Below, in pieces: positions 9,837 to 24,153 of a DNA stretch of 64,000 nucleotides. Source of the stretch: Diadophis punctatus similis (Eukaryota > Chordata > Lepidosauria > Squamata > Dipsadidae); the NCBI GenBank assembly GCA_023053685.1, contig JALIGW010000005.1:30284480-30348479 (forward strand), read 5' to 3'. Every line of letters starts with the position of its first letter. Within the stretch, counting starts at the first letter, position 1. The translations under genes and the position numbers were made by a program. Under the pieces are notes generated by a model. It saw nothing but the letters and a program-made list of their open reading frames with translations. It was not told the DNA's origin and did no database searches.

Positions 9837-12812
9837 CTAACATTGTTTTGTCGACGGGACCTGGAGGAGGCCGACTCTGTGGGCCCTGACCGGTCGTAGG
9901 GAGGTATGCGGCAGGATGCGGTCCCGAAGGTAACCTGGCCCTGAGCCATGTAGGGCTTTAAAGGTAACGACCAACACCTTGAATTGGATCCGGAGACTAA
10001 TGGGCAACCAATGCAGCTGACAGAGAATTGGTGTTACGTGGGTGCATCTAGGAGCACCCACCACAGCTCGCGCAGCTGCATTTTGCACCAGTTGCAGTCG
10101 CCGGACACTCTTCAAGGGTAGCCCCATGTAGAGCGCATTGCAGTAATCCAACCGTGAGGTGATGAGGGCATGAGTGACTGTGAGAAGTGCCTCCGTCTCC
10201 AAGTAGGGTCGCAATTGGTGCACAAGACGTACTTGTGCAAAGGTCCCCCTAGCCACAGCTGAAAGATGTTGTTCCAATTTAAGCTGTGGATCTAGGAGGA
10301 CACCCAAATTGCGGACCCGTTCTGAGGGAGCTAATTTCTCTCCCCCAAGAACCAAGGAGGGACAGTTGGTCACGTCCTTAGGAGGCAATATCCATAGCCA
10401 CTCAGTCTTGTCAGGGTTACGTTTTAGCCGGTTCTTCCCCATCCAGACCCTAACATCATCCAGGCAGCGGCCCATTACGTCTACGGCTTCCCTGAATTGA
10501 GACGGGGTGGAGATGTACAACTGGGTATCATCAGCATATTGCTGATACCTCACCCCGTGTCGTCGGATGATCTCACCCAGTGGCTTCATGTAGATGTTAA
10601 ACAGGATGGGCGAGAGGACCGAGCCCTGAGGCACCCCGCATAGTAGGGGCCTAGGGCTCGACCTCTGCCCCCCTGTCAGCACCGACTGCGTCCTGTCAGA
10701 GAGGAAGGAGGAGAACCACTGCAAAACAGTGCCGCCCACCCCCACCTCTCCGAGACGACGCAGAAGGATACCATGGTCAATGGTATCGAAGGCCGCTGAG
10801 AGGTCAAGTAGCACCAGGATAGAGGAATAACCTCCATCCCGGGCTCGCCAGAGATCATCCATCAGGGTGACCAAAGCCGTTTCCGTACTGTAGCCGCGCC
10901 TGAAACCTGATTGAAAGGGATCCAGAAAATCTGTGTCATCCAACAGCCGTAGGAGCTGGAGCGCTACCACTTTCTCAACAACCTTCCCCGCGAAGGGAAG
11001 GTTGGAGACTGGACGGAAGTTCTTTAAATCCGCCGGGTCCAGGGAAGGGTTCTTGAGGAGGGGTCCCACCACCACAGCTTTTAAGGGCTGCGGGACGGAC
11101 CCCTCTCTCAAGGAAGCGTTGACCAACGCCTGGAGCCAGCCGCGTGACACCTCCCTGGTGGCCGAAACCAGCCAGGAGGGGCACGGGTCCAATAAACAGG
11201 TGGCGGAGCTCATCGCTCCTATGGCCTTGTCTACATCCTCAGGAGTCACCGGTTCAAACCTATCCCAGATAACCGGACTAAGACCTGCCCCGGTCATCTC
11301 GGCCTGTACTGCCCAATCGGAGTCCAGGTCTGTCCGAATCTGAATGACTTTATCCACCAGAATCCGAGAAAATTCCTCAGCTCTACCCTGCAAGGGATCT
11401 CCGCCTTCCTCCTTAGCCAGAAGGGTGCGGGTCACCCTAAACAGGGCGGCTGGGCGGGAGTCAGCGGACGCAATAAGAGCGGAAAAATGCGAACATTTTG
11501 CCGCCCGTATCGCCACTAAGTAAGACTTAATGAAAGTTCTTAAAAGTGTCCGGTCAGATTCAGCTTTACTAGATCTCCATCGTCGCTCTAGACGTCTCTT
11601 GTGGCGTTTCATCTCCCGGAGTTCCTCGGTAAACCAAGGAGCCCTCCTGGATCCACTTTCACGGAGAGGTCGCAAAGGCGCAATCCGATCCAGAGCCCCC
11701 GTTGCTGCCTGATTCCAGGCTGCGACCAGAGACTCGGATGAACTGTGTACCAGGGATTCAGGTATTTCCCCAAGTTCCCTCTGGAATCCGTCCGGTTCCA
11801 TTAGGCGCCTGGGGCTGAACCATTTAGTCGGTCCCGCCTCCTTGCGGTGGAGGAGTGGTGCCATGAAATCCAACCTCAGAAAGAAATGATCTGACCACGA
11901 CAAGGGTACTGTGACTAAACCCCTCAGCCTCAGATCATCTCTCCACTGCCCCGAGAGAAACACAAGGTCAAGTGTGTGACCACCCTCATGAGTCGGACCC
12001 TGAACTACTTGGGTCAGGTCCATGGTTGTCATGGAAGCCATGAACTCCTGGACTGCCCCCGAGGCTTCGCTGGGTGATGGCAGATTAAAGTCCCCCAGCA
12101 CCATCAACCTGGGGAACTCAACCGCCAGCCCTGCAACCGCCTCGAGCAGAACAGGCAGGGCCTTTGCAATGCAGCTAGGAGGCAGGTACGTTAGCAAAAG
12201 GCCCACCTGGACCCCTAAGTCCAACTTCAGAAGGAGAGTCTCACACCCAACAATCTCTGGGGCAGGGCTCCTTCGAGGACACAGATTCTGGTGAGCTATA
12301 ATAGCCACTCCTCCACCCCTTCCCTGGGGTCGCGGCTGATGCTGAACCAAGAACCCGTCCAGGCATATTTCCGAAAGGGGCACTCCCCCCTCCTGGCCCA
12401 GCCAGGTCTCGGTGATACACGCCAGGTCCACCCCCTCTTCCAGGATTAAATCCTGAATAAGGGGGGCCTTGTTGGTGATCGACCTGGCATTTAACAGCAG
12501 CAGCTTGAGCCTGGGGCCCTGACATCCCTGGTTACCAGGCACTCGGGTTGAGCTAGATGGAACCAGACCAGAGGGGCCAGAACAAGGAATCGCTTGCAAA
12601 CAGCGAATTCTCGTTCCCCGAGAGCGGCCTACCCCTCTGCTCCCGCCATATCTGCCTCTCCCCATTACGACCGTAATGCTCTTACTCCCCGCCCCCCCCC
12701 AGAGATCCCCTCCCCCACCCCGCTGGTTCCCCACTCTCCCGGCAGGCCATACACACCATTCATACTGAGCCTGGGGGTGGGCCAAAACCCCCCTCCGCTT
12801 CTGTTTCCACAC
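9837..12812 (-). CDS. LINE endonuclease/reverse transcriptase (991 aa, C-terminally truncated)
   Basis: Encodes the enzyme that nicks target DNA and reverse-transcribes the element RNA. After a basic N-terminal region, the APE-type endonuclease starts near residue 104 (LLLNARSITNK), with ETWLG, the LGDFNLP motif and SDHFFLRLDF. The reverse transcriptase follows, with LKNFRPVSNLPF, QSGFRRGYSTETAL, LLDLSAAFDTIDH, GVPQGSVLSPILFN and catalytic YADD near residue 757. The frame then stops at TAG (about 9836), roughly 60 residues before the usual end. Past this stop the same frame continues the family sequence, with a further nonsense codon. The 97 percent that remains is uninterrupted, so the copy is fairly young but probably not autonomous. 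Its related copy at 45403 is broken elsewhere. Confidence 0.88.
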   Translation of the reverse strand: MWKQKRRGVLAHPQAQYEWCVWPAGRVGNQRGGGGDLWGGAGSKSITVVMGRGRYGGSRGVGRSRGTRIRCLQAIPCSGPSGLVPSSSTRVPGNQGCQGPRLKLLLLNARSITNKAPLIQDLILEEGVDLACITETWLGQEGGVPLSEICLDGFLVQHQPRPQGRGGGVAIIAHQNLCPRRSPAPEIVGCETLLLKLDLGVQVGLLLTYLPPSCIAKALPVLLEAVAGLAVEFPRLMVLGDFNLPSPSEASGAVQEFMASMTTMDLTQVVQGPTHEGGHTLDLVFLSGQWRDDLRLRGLVTVPLSWSDHFFLRLDFMAPLLHRKEAGPTKWFSPRRLMEPDGFQRELGEIPESLVHSSSESLVAAWNQAATGALDRIAPLRPLRESGSRRAPWFTEELREMKRHKRRLERRWRSSKAESDRTLLRTFIKSYLVAIRAAKCSHFSALIASADSRPAALFRVTRTLLAKEEGGDPLQGRAEEFSRILVDKVIQIRTDLDSDWAVQAEMTGAGLSPVIWDRFEPVTPEDVDKAIGAMSSATCLLDPCPSWLVSATREVSRGWLQALVNASLREGSVPQPLKAVVVGPLLKNPSLDPADLKNFRPVSNLPFAGKVVEKVVALQLLRLLDDTDFLDPFQSGFRRGYSTETALVTLMDDLWRARDGGYSSILVLLDLSAAFDTIDHGILLRRLGEVGVGGTVLQWFSSFLSDRTQSVLTGGQRSSPRPLLCGVPQGSVLSPILFNIYMKPLGEIIRRHGVRYQQYADDTQLYISTPSQFREAVDVMGRCLDDVRVWMGKNRLKRNPDKTEWLWILPPKDVTNCPSLVLGGEKLAPSERVRNLGVLLDPQLKLEQHLSAVARGTFAQVRLVHQLRPYLETEALLTVTHALITSRLDYCNALYMGLPLKSVRRLQLVQNAAARAVVGAPRCTHVTPILCQLHWLPISLRIQFKVLVVTFKALHGSGPGYLRDRILPHTSLRPVRAHRVGLLQVPSTKQC

Positions 12813-12955
12813 TCAGCAGAGGGGGGCCAGGTCCAACCACCCAGCTCACTCATGTATTCTTACAGTCAGACCACAAAGCATTTATTCATATTATCCATAC
12901 ATACACATGCTCACCGATACTCTCTCCCAGGGTCGGGTCCCTTCTTAAGTTAATA

Positions 12956-13510
12956 CTAATGGGGCTCAGATCTAATAAGTCCCCCCAAAATACACTTCTT
13001 CACTTTCTTCTTCTTCAGCCCCCTAGCAGTATTCCCAACACACATAAACATAACAGTCTTGATGATAAACTCTTCTTCTCCTTTGGCACTTCGATGGTAA
13101 TAGAGAAACAGCCTGTCTAAATAGAAGTTCGTCCAAAAAGACAGGCAAAAGGCCAGGGCTGCGTCAGTCAAAAGAGGCCTCACGGCCACAACAGCTGCAG
13201 TGTTAATAATAGGTTTTAAATAAGAACGCCGCCATTCTTGAAGAAGGAAGACTGTCCGGCAAAGAGTTTTAAAAGGCCTCCCCAGGCTTAATTTCCGCCG
13301 CAATGGGAATACTGCTGCCCAGGACAGCTCACTGTAATGTTGGGAGAGAGGCAAGCACCTTCTCAACTGGCCAGGCCGCTCCTGTTGCCAAAACCAGCTA
13401 AAGTCAAAGTCAAAACCGCCGTCGCCATAGAAGAGGGTGGTAACAGCAATAATCCCGGCAGTAAAAAGCATAGCCAGGACTTCTATTGGCCGGCAAAACT
13501 GGGCATTCAC
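12956..13510 (-). other. Open frame in LINE 5' region (possible ORF1 or chance)
   Basis: A 184-codon open frame upstream of the main LINE ORF, in the GC-rich 5' part of the element. It has a hydrophobic start (LAMLFTAGIIAVTTLF) and a later lysine-rich segment. I recognise no RNA-binding or zinc-knuckle motif, so I cannot call it ORF1. The second L2 copy is truncated before this region and offers no comparison. Confidence 0.2.
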
Positions 13511-14150
13511 CCCAGAACCAAACCAGACTCTGGGTAAGATGATCTACAGGGGCCCCAAATGGAGCAAGGTATGAAAGCTGTTAAACCGCGGCAAAATAAG
13601 ACCACGGCCCTAGAGCAGCCCCACCTCCAGCTGCAACACCGACTGCTGAGGGATCAGGCCACGATCTTCCAACGGCCCAGGATCCTTCCAACGGCAGCGT
13701 CAGCCCTCAAATGGCAGCGTCCGTCCTCAGCGTCCGTCCTCAGATGGCACGTACCTTGCCTCAGTCGGTAACCCTCTTCCCAGGTTCCTTTAGATTGTAG
13801 CTCGTCACTTTGTCTCAGCTGTTAGGCGTTCTTCGATGTTTTTTTTTTTTGGTGTTCTTAGTTGTTCTTTCGTTCGTTTCCTCCTTCCGAGAAGGATCTA
13901 CGGTGTCGCGGTCGCCATGTTAGAATCGGCGTCCTACGCTCCTAGATCCTCTCGGGTCTCTTGCCTCTCTGTCGGCAGTCTCCTTCCTCCTAAGAACTAG
14001 GAGGGGGGTCCTGAGATCTTCGGCTATCTCTCGACCCAAAAAGAACGGAGAATTCAGGTCGGGGGGGGGGCGTTATCTCGCTAACTCAGCAACTGGAGCG
14101 AAGTTCTGTGCTCCTGCTGCCTCTCCTTAGCCCCACCCCGGAATTTTAAT

Positions 14151-16683
<2,533 letters not shown>

Positions 16684-16685
16684 TA

Positions 16686-18217
16686 CCGTGTTTCCCCAAA
16701 ACTAGGACCTGTCCGGATAATAAGCCCAACTGGGCTTTCGAGCTCATGCGCTAGAATAACCCCCCCCCCCGAAAATAAGCCTCCTCCAAATACTTAGACG
16801 CATGTACAGCTGCCGCGCAAATAACACAGGGAAAAGGGGGGGTCGTTTTGTCTGTGGCAGAGTTTCCTTGTGTGTGTGTGTGCATGTGTGTGTGTGTGTG
16901 TGAGAGAGAGAGAGCGAGTGGGTTGGGGTTGCCTTCTGTTTCGATCTGGCCTCGAAGGCTCTGTTAATTCAGACGATTCCAGAGCACACGTGGCCCGACA
17001 GGAAACTCTGCCGCAGACAAAATGACCCTCCCCACGTGTGCCCTTTTTTCCCATCTGTGGCTTCCCCCAGACTTAGTTAGTTGGGCGCTGGTCATTTGCA
17101 GAAGGCAAAGCGGGGTCTGTCCATCGCTCCAACTGGTGGGTGAAAAAGTCTTCCTGGTGGTGCTTGGCTGTTTAAATGAATCATTGGGAAGAGAGTCCAT
17201 GACTATCTCTCTCCCTCCTGCCGCCACCCTTTCACACACCCCAACTTCCTTTCCAACTGGAGCATTACACAACCCTGCCGCTTTGGCAGACAATGCAGCC
17301 AGCCTTGGTGAAATTCGTCTCTTTCTGCTCGGAGGAAGACGCTGCTGGGTTTGCGGCTATCCCCCACTTCCCCCCCCAAGGAAAAGCAACTGATGTGCAT
17401 CCCCCGAACATCCCGCCTGCCCTGAAAAGGAGCTGAGATTCGACGCTGGGCTACGCTGAGAGGCTGGCTTGATTCTGAATAAATAATAAAAGCCACCGAG
17501 CCGGCCGAGATCGGCAGGCCAGATTTGGGGAGCTGAACGCGCTGCCACCGCCTGGAAGGAGAAGAACATGAGAAATGGGCTCTCTCACAGCGCCTCCTCT
17601 CTCTCTTCTTCCCCTGAGCAGAAGTGGTGCATCTGGCTCACTGAATCTGGCCTGCTGATCTCGGGCGGCAGTGGCTCTGACCCGATCCTCGCCAGCAATG
17701 CTGCGGGCAAGAACCGGCCATGCTGATCCCGCTTCATGGCTGTGCAGACAGACCGCACCGCCCACTGCTTGGAGCTCCGGCGCCAGTCCCCCTCCCCCCA
17801 GTCCCAGGTCGACAGGGCTAGGACTGGCAAGAGTTTTTTTTGCAACCTCTTTTTGTGACCACCACTAAGAGAAAGGGCGCGCAAGCTAGGGTTTGCGGGA
17901 ACGGCCTCCATGAGGCCATTCTGTGTAGATGGCAGATGCATGTGGGGCATGTCCCCCCTTCTCTCCCCCCCCTCAGCTCCTCACCTCATGCTGTTTGCAC
18001 GGGAAGCAACAAAAAACTGCCACGATTGCTGGAGGCGGCGGCCTGAGCGGCACCAGCGAAGCAGCTGGTTGGTGCTCTGGCACCAGTCCCCCTGCCGCAG
18101 GCTGAGGTTTAGGGGCCTCCTGCACCCCCAAAATAATAAGTCCCCCCCAATAATAAGGCCAAGGCCATATTTTGGGGGTCAAAAGAAAATAAGACCCTTA
18201 TTTTCGGGGAAACACGG
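16686..18217. mobile_element. TA-flanked terminal-inverted-repeat element (1.5 kb, foldback interior)
   Basis: Bounded by CCGTGTTTCCCC at the left and GGGGAAACACGG at the right, both followed by motifs like GAAAATAAG, and flanked by TA on each side. The interior is GC-rich and contains no transposase. It includes an internal inverted repeat (about 16840-16875 against 16995-17040, shared GTCTG(T/C)GGCAGAGTTTCC). The family is not named here; TA targeting suggests the Tc1/mariner-pogo group. Confidence 0.78.
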
Positions 18218-18219
18218 TA

Positions 18220-20943
18220 TGTCCTGTGTCATGGACCCTACTTACCTTGTGAGTGGTGTACCAGGAGTCTAACCTCCAAATTATTCAGCAATCATTTCAA
18301 AAACAAAACTAGATTTGGTTTCATGTACATATATTTAGACTGATTGAAATGGTTAACTGTCCACCCGTTTGATTAATAATTTTCCCATTCTGTAATATTA
18401 ACACATTATATGCTGATAATTCTTTGAGTTCTCTGAGATCACATCTAAGAGTTCACCTCTGCCTTAGTGTAATGTCTGAAATGAGTAATAATTTTAGAAA
18501 GTAGCTAAAACAGAGGAAATATTATGCGTCTAGGAACTGTGATGTGCCTTAGTAATAAAATGTCAGCTCTATAAAGATTTATGTCTATTGCAATCCCTGT
18601 GACTGATGTGAAATGTCAGTGAGGAACTTGTCTCATTGTGCTTTTCCATATTAAGGAGCTGTTCAGTGATTCAAGATTAGAGAAAATGGAATGGCATAGT
18701 TAAGTAGTAAACTGATGTTTCTGGCACTTAAAGAATATATATTTGGTCTCAAAACATTTAACACTTGAGTGGCTTAAGTTTCTCAGAAGCCTGACTAGAA
18801 AACAGATTTTTTAGTCTCTCTCTCTCTCCCCCTCCCTCTCTCCCTCCCTCCTTCCCTCTCTCTCCCTGTGTGTGTGTGTGTGTGTGTGTGTATTTTACAT
18901 GGAAACAATTACATTGGACTGTTTCTTTCACAGATTGTTCTGAAAACCCAAATCCTCTTTTGTGTTATGTTATAACACTTGTTTTATTTGTTTATTAACT
19001 GCATTAAATCTGAATAGAATGAACAAATACAGCTGTAATTATGAAAGGTATTTGGCATCTTATTCCCTTTGCCCTGTAAGTTTGTTGAATAGCTGACAAT
19101 AATTTTCCAAGTTAAAATAGGATAACCCTATTTAGAGACATTTTAAAAATTAACGTGATTCTGATTTCAATTCTTTAGATTGTTCTTTTTCCCCTTAAAA
19201 ACCATACTCTAAATCTTTATATTTGCCTTACATAATATATAACATGAACTGCTTTTCCAGTAGATTTACATAGGAATATTGGCTGGCAAAATGTAGTGGA
19301 GCCAACTACTGCATTAGTTGTCTCATGGCACAAAGAAGATTCAATGCCTGTGCACACACACATGCGTTTGTTGTTGATGCTGAGACAATGCATCAGCAAC
19401 TTGCTATGAGAACATCTGTCACCATTTTTAAGGTATAAAAGCACAATTGAATTCTTCTGTGATAAGAGAATAATGAAAGAATAATATCTTTCTCTATGAG
19501 ATTGAATACCGGTATGTCCAAAAACAGCCATTACATGATGCCCAAAGAGAAGTGAAGACAGTGAGGATGATGAAGAACTGAATAAGAAGCATTTGATGAT
19601 AGATGTTTTAGTGGCATTGACTCTACCAAATGGGCTTATAAAATTTCAAAAAAGAGGTATCAGCATAGTTTTTAGTAAGAAAAAGGTTATTTGGGAAACT
19701 AAGATCAGAAATAATCTTTAGAAGGCGGGCAGTTTATTTCTTGCATAGATTAACTTCTGAGAAAAAGAAGAAATGATGTTTTGCTGAACTCTTACCACCT
19801 TTCTTATGAAAAGTAACTGAATGATATTTAATTGTGGAAAATAATGTGCTTCTAGGACAAATTCAAATAAACCTTGTCTTAAATCCCCTCCTATGAGATA
19901 GGCATTCATATAAATGTGATTAATATATAAATAATATTTCTATAACATGTTGTTTTTTAAATTATTATCCCAGCAAAGAGAGCAGTTTTACTTCATTAGT
20001 TTGTACTGGGTTTGATTAGGAAAGGATCCTTCAACATGTACAATGGGTAACATTTCCCCAAGATTAGCTGTAAAAAAGTAGCATTTGTTTACTTTTGAAT
20101 TAATCTAACTCATACTTTGGAAATCATACTGATCTCTGGATTCAGATTATCCTCATGGAGGCTTATGCTTTAATTCAATTATGGCATTTGCCACATGCAA
20201 AATTACCTGAAAATTAGCTAGATTGTTACCTTTATTCTTCAGAAGCTTTTAACAATTACCGTTTTCTCATGTCTTCACTTCAGTTGTTTTTTGTTTTGAG
20301 AAATAATCATTGGCATATTTTATCATATTCCATGTGTAAGCAAAGCATTAATTCTGAGAAAAATATTGCAGATAAAACAAGCAGGTATTCTTTATCAGCT
20401 ACTCTGTGCAAACATAATAATAAATTTGGCTGGGCCTGAATCCTGCATTTGAATGCCCTGGACTATCTCTTCTGTTTCCTTGTATTACAACCATGGAAAT
20501 AAATCATATTTTATCTTATCTTATCTTGCTACAGGGTTCTTTGTTTTATTTTTTGAGAGGAGGGGGAAATAATAAAAAGGAAATTATGGTGAACAACAAA
20601 TGTTATTTTTTCAATCATAGCAGTTCTTTAATTTTCATCCAAATATTTGTGCAAAGAAATTGCTTTCCTATAACTTCTTTCTTTAATAGAATAAACATAT
20701 GAGAATGTATTGGTTTTGCACAAGAAGAGAAAGAAGGAGTTCAAGCATCTAAGACTTGCTGCAATTTTCTAACAAATCTTTATTTTGTTACTGGACCATT
20801 TGAATGTCTAGGCATCATTTTATAAGACATATTAAATAAGATACAATTAAGTAAAGATTTTAATTTTAATTGCTGAAAATTATCAATAAATGTAGTTATT
20901 AAATAATTTACAAGCTATCTTTGTAGGTTGCTTTCTTTTGTAT
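18220..20943. other. Intergenic sequence with a short CT/TG microsatellite
   Basis: AT-rich intergenic DNA. A CT-rich stretch followed by (TG)n lies at about 18816-18891. Otherwise no gene or bounded element is recognised. Confidence 0.45.
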
Positions 20944-21175
20944 GAGCCGTGGTGGCGCAGTGGTTAGAAAGCAGTATTGCAGGCTAATTGTGCTGAGTGC
21001 CAACAGTTCAGCAGTTCGAGTCTCACCAGCTCAAGGTTGACTCAGCCTTCCATCCTTCTGAGATTGGTAAAATGAGAACCCAGTTTGTTGGGGGCAATAT
21101 GCTGACTCTATAAACCACTTAGAGAGGGCTGTAAATCACTGTAAAGCAGTATATAAGTCTAAGTGCTATTGCTAT
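20944..21175 (+). mobile_element. tRNA-derived squamate SINE
   Basis: Starts GAGCCGTGGTGGCGCAGTGG with a clear A box (TGGCGCAGTGGTTAG) and a B box (GTTCGAGTCTC) about 60 bp downstream. These are the internal RNA polymerase III promoter parts of a tRNA-derived SINE. The 3' part (GTATATAAGTCTAAGTGCTATTGCTATT) is typical of squamate SINEs thought to be moved by BovB LINEs. A truncated copy lies at 62503-62649. Confidence 0.85.
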
Positions 21176-21179
21176 TTTT

Positions 21180-21965
21180 AATGTATAAACATTTAATCTA
21201 AAACAACAGCATGAAACAAATCCTAATACAAACTATTAAAATAATTGCAACAATAATGAATAATTAAAGCAAATGGAAATAGAAGTTAAATTACTTTAAT
21301 ACTGGCAGTTATAAAATTAACTTTAAAATGGCAATACCAAATAGTGAAAAAATAAAGATACATTAAAATTTAAAACAGATAGGAAAATGGAAATGTTCAT
21401 TCTTTTGGGGACCGAAGAGATAGTAGAATAGCTATCAGACATCTTTTCAAAATACAATATTGTAAACCATTTCTAAGTTCTACTTTAAAAATGTGTAAGA
21501 ATATAGAAATCTTGGCCTTTCTGCAGTGTTTACATTACGGTTTTTTTGTACATTGCACATAAATGGTTCTGTTTATATATCTGATTTTATATGTCAAATT
21601 TTTCGCAACTTAAATAGCATTTTTTCTTAAGGTTCTTATGTGTTTGTTGTTTTATTATTATTTTCACTTGTTTTCCATTCTGAAGGAAGCTGGCAATCAA
21701 AAGACAAGGAGGAAAAGAGCAGCATTTGACTGAACCAAGGTCCTAGACCTGCAGTTTAATGAGGTAATTAGTGTTTTAATTTGTTTGACTTAGAACAGCT
21801 GTTAGAGTGCCTATAAGGCAGCTTTCAGTTATTTGAAACGTGTTTGTTTCATGTAGATTTTATAATTCGTCCAAGAAATCTTTCCTCTTAGCTTGTTAAA
21901 GATGTTTTCTTTATCTGTTTGAAGTAGGATGGATTCTTGCCACGGATAAGGGTTGTCATTGGGAG
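21180..21965. other. Intergenic sequence, no recognised element
   Basis: AT-rich. No gene, RNA or bounded repeat was identified. Confidence 0.4.
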
Positions 21966-21967
21966 TA

Positions 21968-22435
21968 CCATATTTTTCGGAGTATAAGACGCACCTTTTT
22001 CCTCCCTAAAAGTGGCTGAAAATTTGGGTGCGTCTTATACTTCGAATGTAGCTTTTTTTTCCAGCCCTAACTAGGTGCTAACAGATCTTCCCAGTCTTAC
22101 CTTGCAGGCTTTTTCATTGTTACTCTCTCCAAAGAATGTTTTTCCAGCCCTAAGTCTTTGCAGATTTTTTTTTCATTGCTCTACTTGCTCCGAATAAGTT
22201 TTTTTCTAGCCCTAACCAGGTGCTAACTATCTTCCCAGCTCTTACTGGCTTGCAGGCTCTTTCATTGTTACTCTCTCCGAAGAAGGTTTTTTTAAGTCCT
22301 AACCAGGGGATAAAATAATGTGCTGAAGCTGACCAGACTAAGGACGTTAGCCAGATGAATACCTGGTAGGCAGATTGTTTTCCCCTATTTTCCTCCCCAA
22401 AAACTAAGGTGCGTCTTATACTCCGAAAAATACGG
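21968..22435. mobile_element. TA-flanked MITE, family with CCGTATTTTTCGGAGTATAAG ends (copy 1)
   Basis: A 468-bp element with termini CCATATTTTTCGGAGTATAA and its reverse complement at the right (ending CCGAAAAATACGG), flanked by TA. Subterminal GACGCACCTT and AAGGTGCGTC extend the inverted repeat. The interior carries repeated CCAGCCCTAA units. A second full copy is at 60717-61155 and a terminal fragment at 55944. Confidence 0.85.
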
Positions 22436-22437
22436 TA

Positions 22438-24145
22438 CTTCTCTGTACTGAATAAAATAGAATATAAACATTGAGTTTTACTCAAGAAAGAATGTGGAAT
22501 TTGGCATTCCATCAGAGCCATCCTAACATAGGCAGCCAACAAGGAAAGTGTGACATCTTTGACCTTTCCTCGGTTTACCTGTTCTTTTCTGTTTGTGACT
22601 AATTACATTCTGTTTTTTATTTATTTGCAAAACCTTTCAAGCAATTCTTTTCAAGCTCAAATCTCAACTGTAACTTTAAGGGATTTCATTCTGCAAGACA
22701 CATTCTGAATTGTTTTTAAACTTTACTATCAGCACACTGAGATGTCTACTTAAACATGAAAACTTTTTTGGCTTTTCCACTATATTGGTTTTTTTTTAAA
22801 AAAAACAGAGGCTAGAAAAAAAGGTGCTATAACCTTTGGTCAGAAAAGTTTGGAGATTGTATAGGTCTGTATTCCGTGAAGATGAAATTTCTCTAAAATT
22901 TCTCTATCTGGAGGTTTTAAAATTCCATCGTAGGGATTCTTATATCTGCAAAAGAAAAATATCTTCAATACATGGGTTAAACATAAGTCAATTCATGTGT
23001 TCTTGTGGCCAAAGAAATTATATAAATCTGAAGCTGTCACTGATAGCCTTACTTATGATGGAAAACTGAAAAAATTAACAAAGGATACACAGTCATGGGC
23101 TTTCTGAATATGAGAGCATTTTGGGAGCACTGTCAACAGTGGATATTCAGGAAAAAAGCATGAAATAGGCACACACAAAAAGGAGTGAAAATAGAATGAT
23201 GTGAAAGATAAACTATAATTGCAATATGAAAAAAAATATTCGATTCTAGATTAATCTCCCAATAGAATGAGTGCAAAATAGTTATAAGAAAAGCAAAAAT
23301 GAGAATATGGAAGCTGCTTGGAATAGGGAAAAATAATTTTACACCTTTGGGGCTGTCTCCTTCAAGTGGATTCTGCCACTTAATTTGTGCTAGTTAGGAG
23401 GCAACACTGCAGAGGTTCCTTCCCCAAAAAATCAGACTACAGTGATTTGAAAGATAACCTTCTCTGTAGCAGTATCCTTGCTCTGGAAGAGCTTATATCC
23501 TGAAGATGTTGTCAGGTAAGTTGTCATGGAAATAAGTGATGGAGGCAATGTATATATGAAACATTTAATAAACAGCTCAGCCAAAGGGAGTTTTTCATTA
23601 CCGCTTTTCCTGTGGAATTTACAGATTAAATTTGCTTATTGCATAATATTTTTTACTGCTTAATAATCATCTCAAAATAAGAGAATTAATCTTGATGTAT
23701 GCTGTTGTCAAATTTTCTCCCATTTTGAAAATGTATATGTACATATATCTGCCATTAGAGATATATCTTTTTTGTCATGGTAGAAAAAAGAAGGGGGTGG
23801 GGAGAGCTAATGCTCCTATTATATCAATTAACATCCTAGATTCATGAAAAAGATAATGTGAGTGACCCCAAATCAACACCAAGAACTGGTTTTTTCTCAG
23901 CTGAAGCTCAGGGCATGAAGCCTGTTGTGTTCACTTTCCATAGCCCTTTTTTAATGCAAATTGATTCTAAAAGGGTTCCTATTTATCAAATTTTGTTTGC
24001 TAATGATTTGTTGTATACTGTGAAGAGAATGTATACAACATTTGTGTAAGATGTGTAGTTGTATTTTTTTTAATTGGGTGAAAGATGCCAGCTGGGGAAA
24101 TCTGGCAGTTGAACATCTTAAAGTTGCTGAGGTTCAGAAACATTG
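22438..24145. other. Intergenic sequence, no recognised element
   Basis: AT-rich intergenic DNA without a supported gene or bounded element. Confidence 0.4.
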
Positions 24146-24153
24146 GTATATGG

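Larger units (their letters stand above)
9534..14142 (-). mobile_element. Nearly full-length L2-type LINE
   Basis: A non-LTR retrotransposon of about 4.6 kb on the minus strand. The 3' end carries a short (TTAAA)n-type tail (9534-9552). The body contains an endonuclease/reverse transcriptase ORF (12812-9837), and about 1.3 kb of GC-rich 5' sequence extends to about 14142. A candidate target duplication ATTTTAAT lies at 9526-9533 and 14143-14150, though AT-rich flanks make this suggestive rather than firm. The protein pattern (APE endonuclease, FNIYMKPLGEIIRRHG, YADDTQLY) is typical of vertebrate L2/CR1-group LINEs. Confidence 0.85.

Noticed and set aside
10933..12525. Several open frames of 60-136 codons inside the LINE on either strand
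   Set aside because: They are shadows of the 991-codon LINE frame in GC-rich DNA and resemble no protein.
16794..18272. Many overlapping frames of 65-123 codons
   Set aside because: They arise from the GC-rich filler of a transposon-like element, are not conserved in any recognised domain and overlap on all frames.
20944..21020. tRNA gene
   Set aside because: A and B boxes are present, but no cloverleaf acceptor stem can be formed and the sequence continues into a SINE body.
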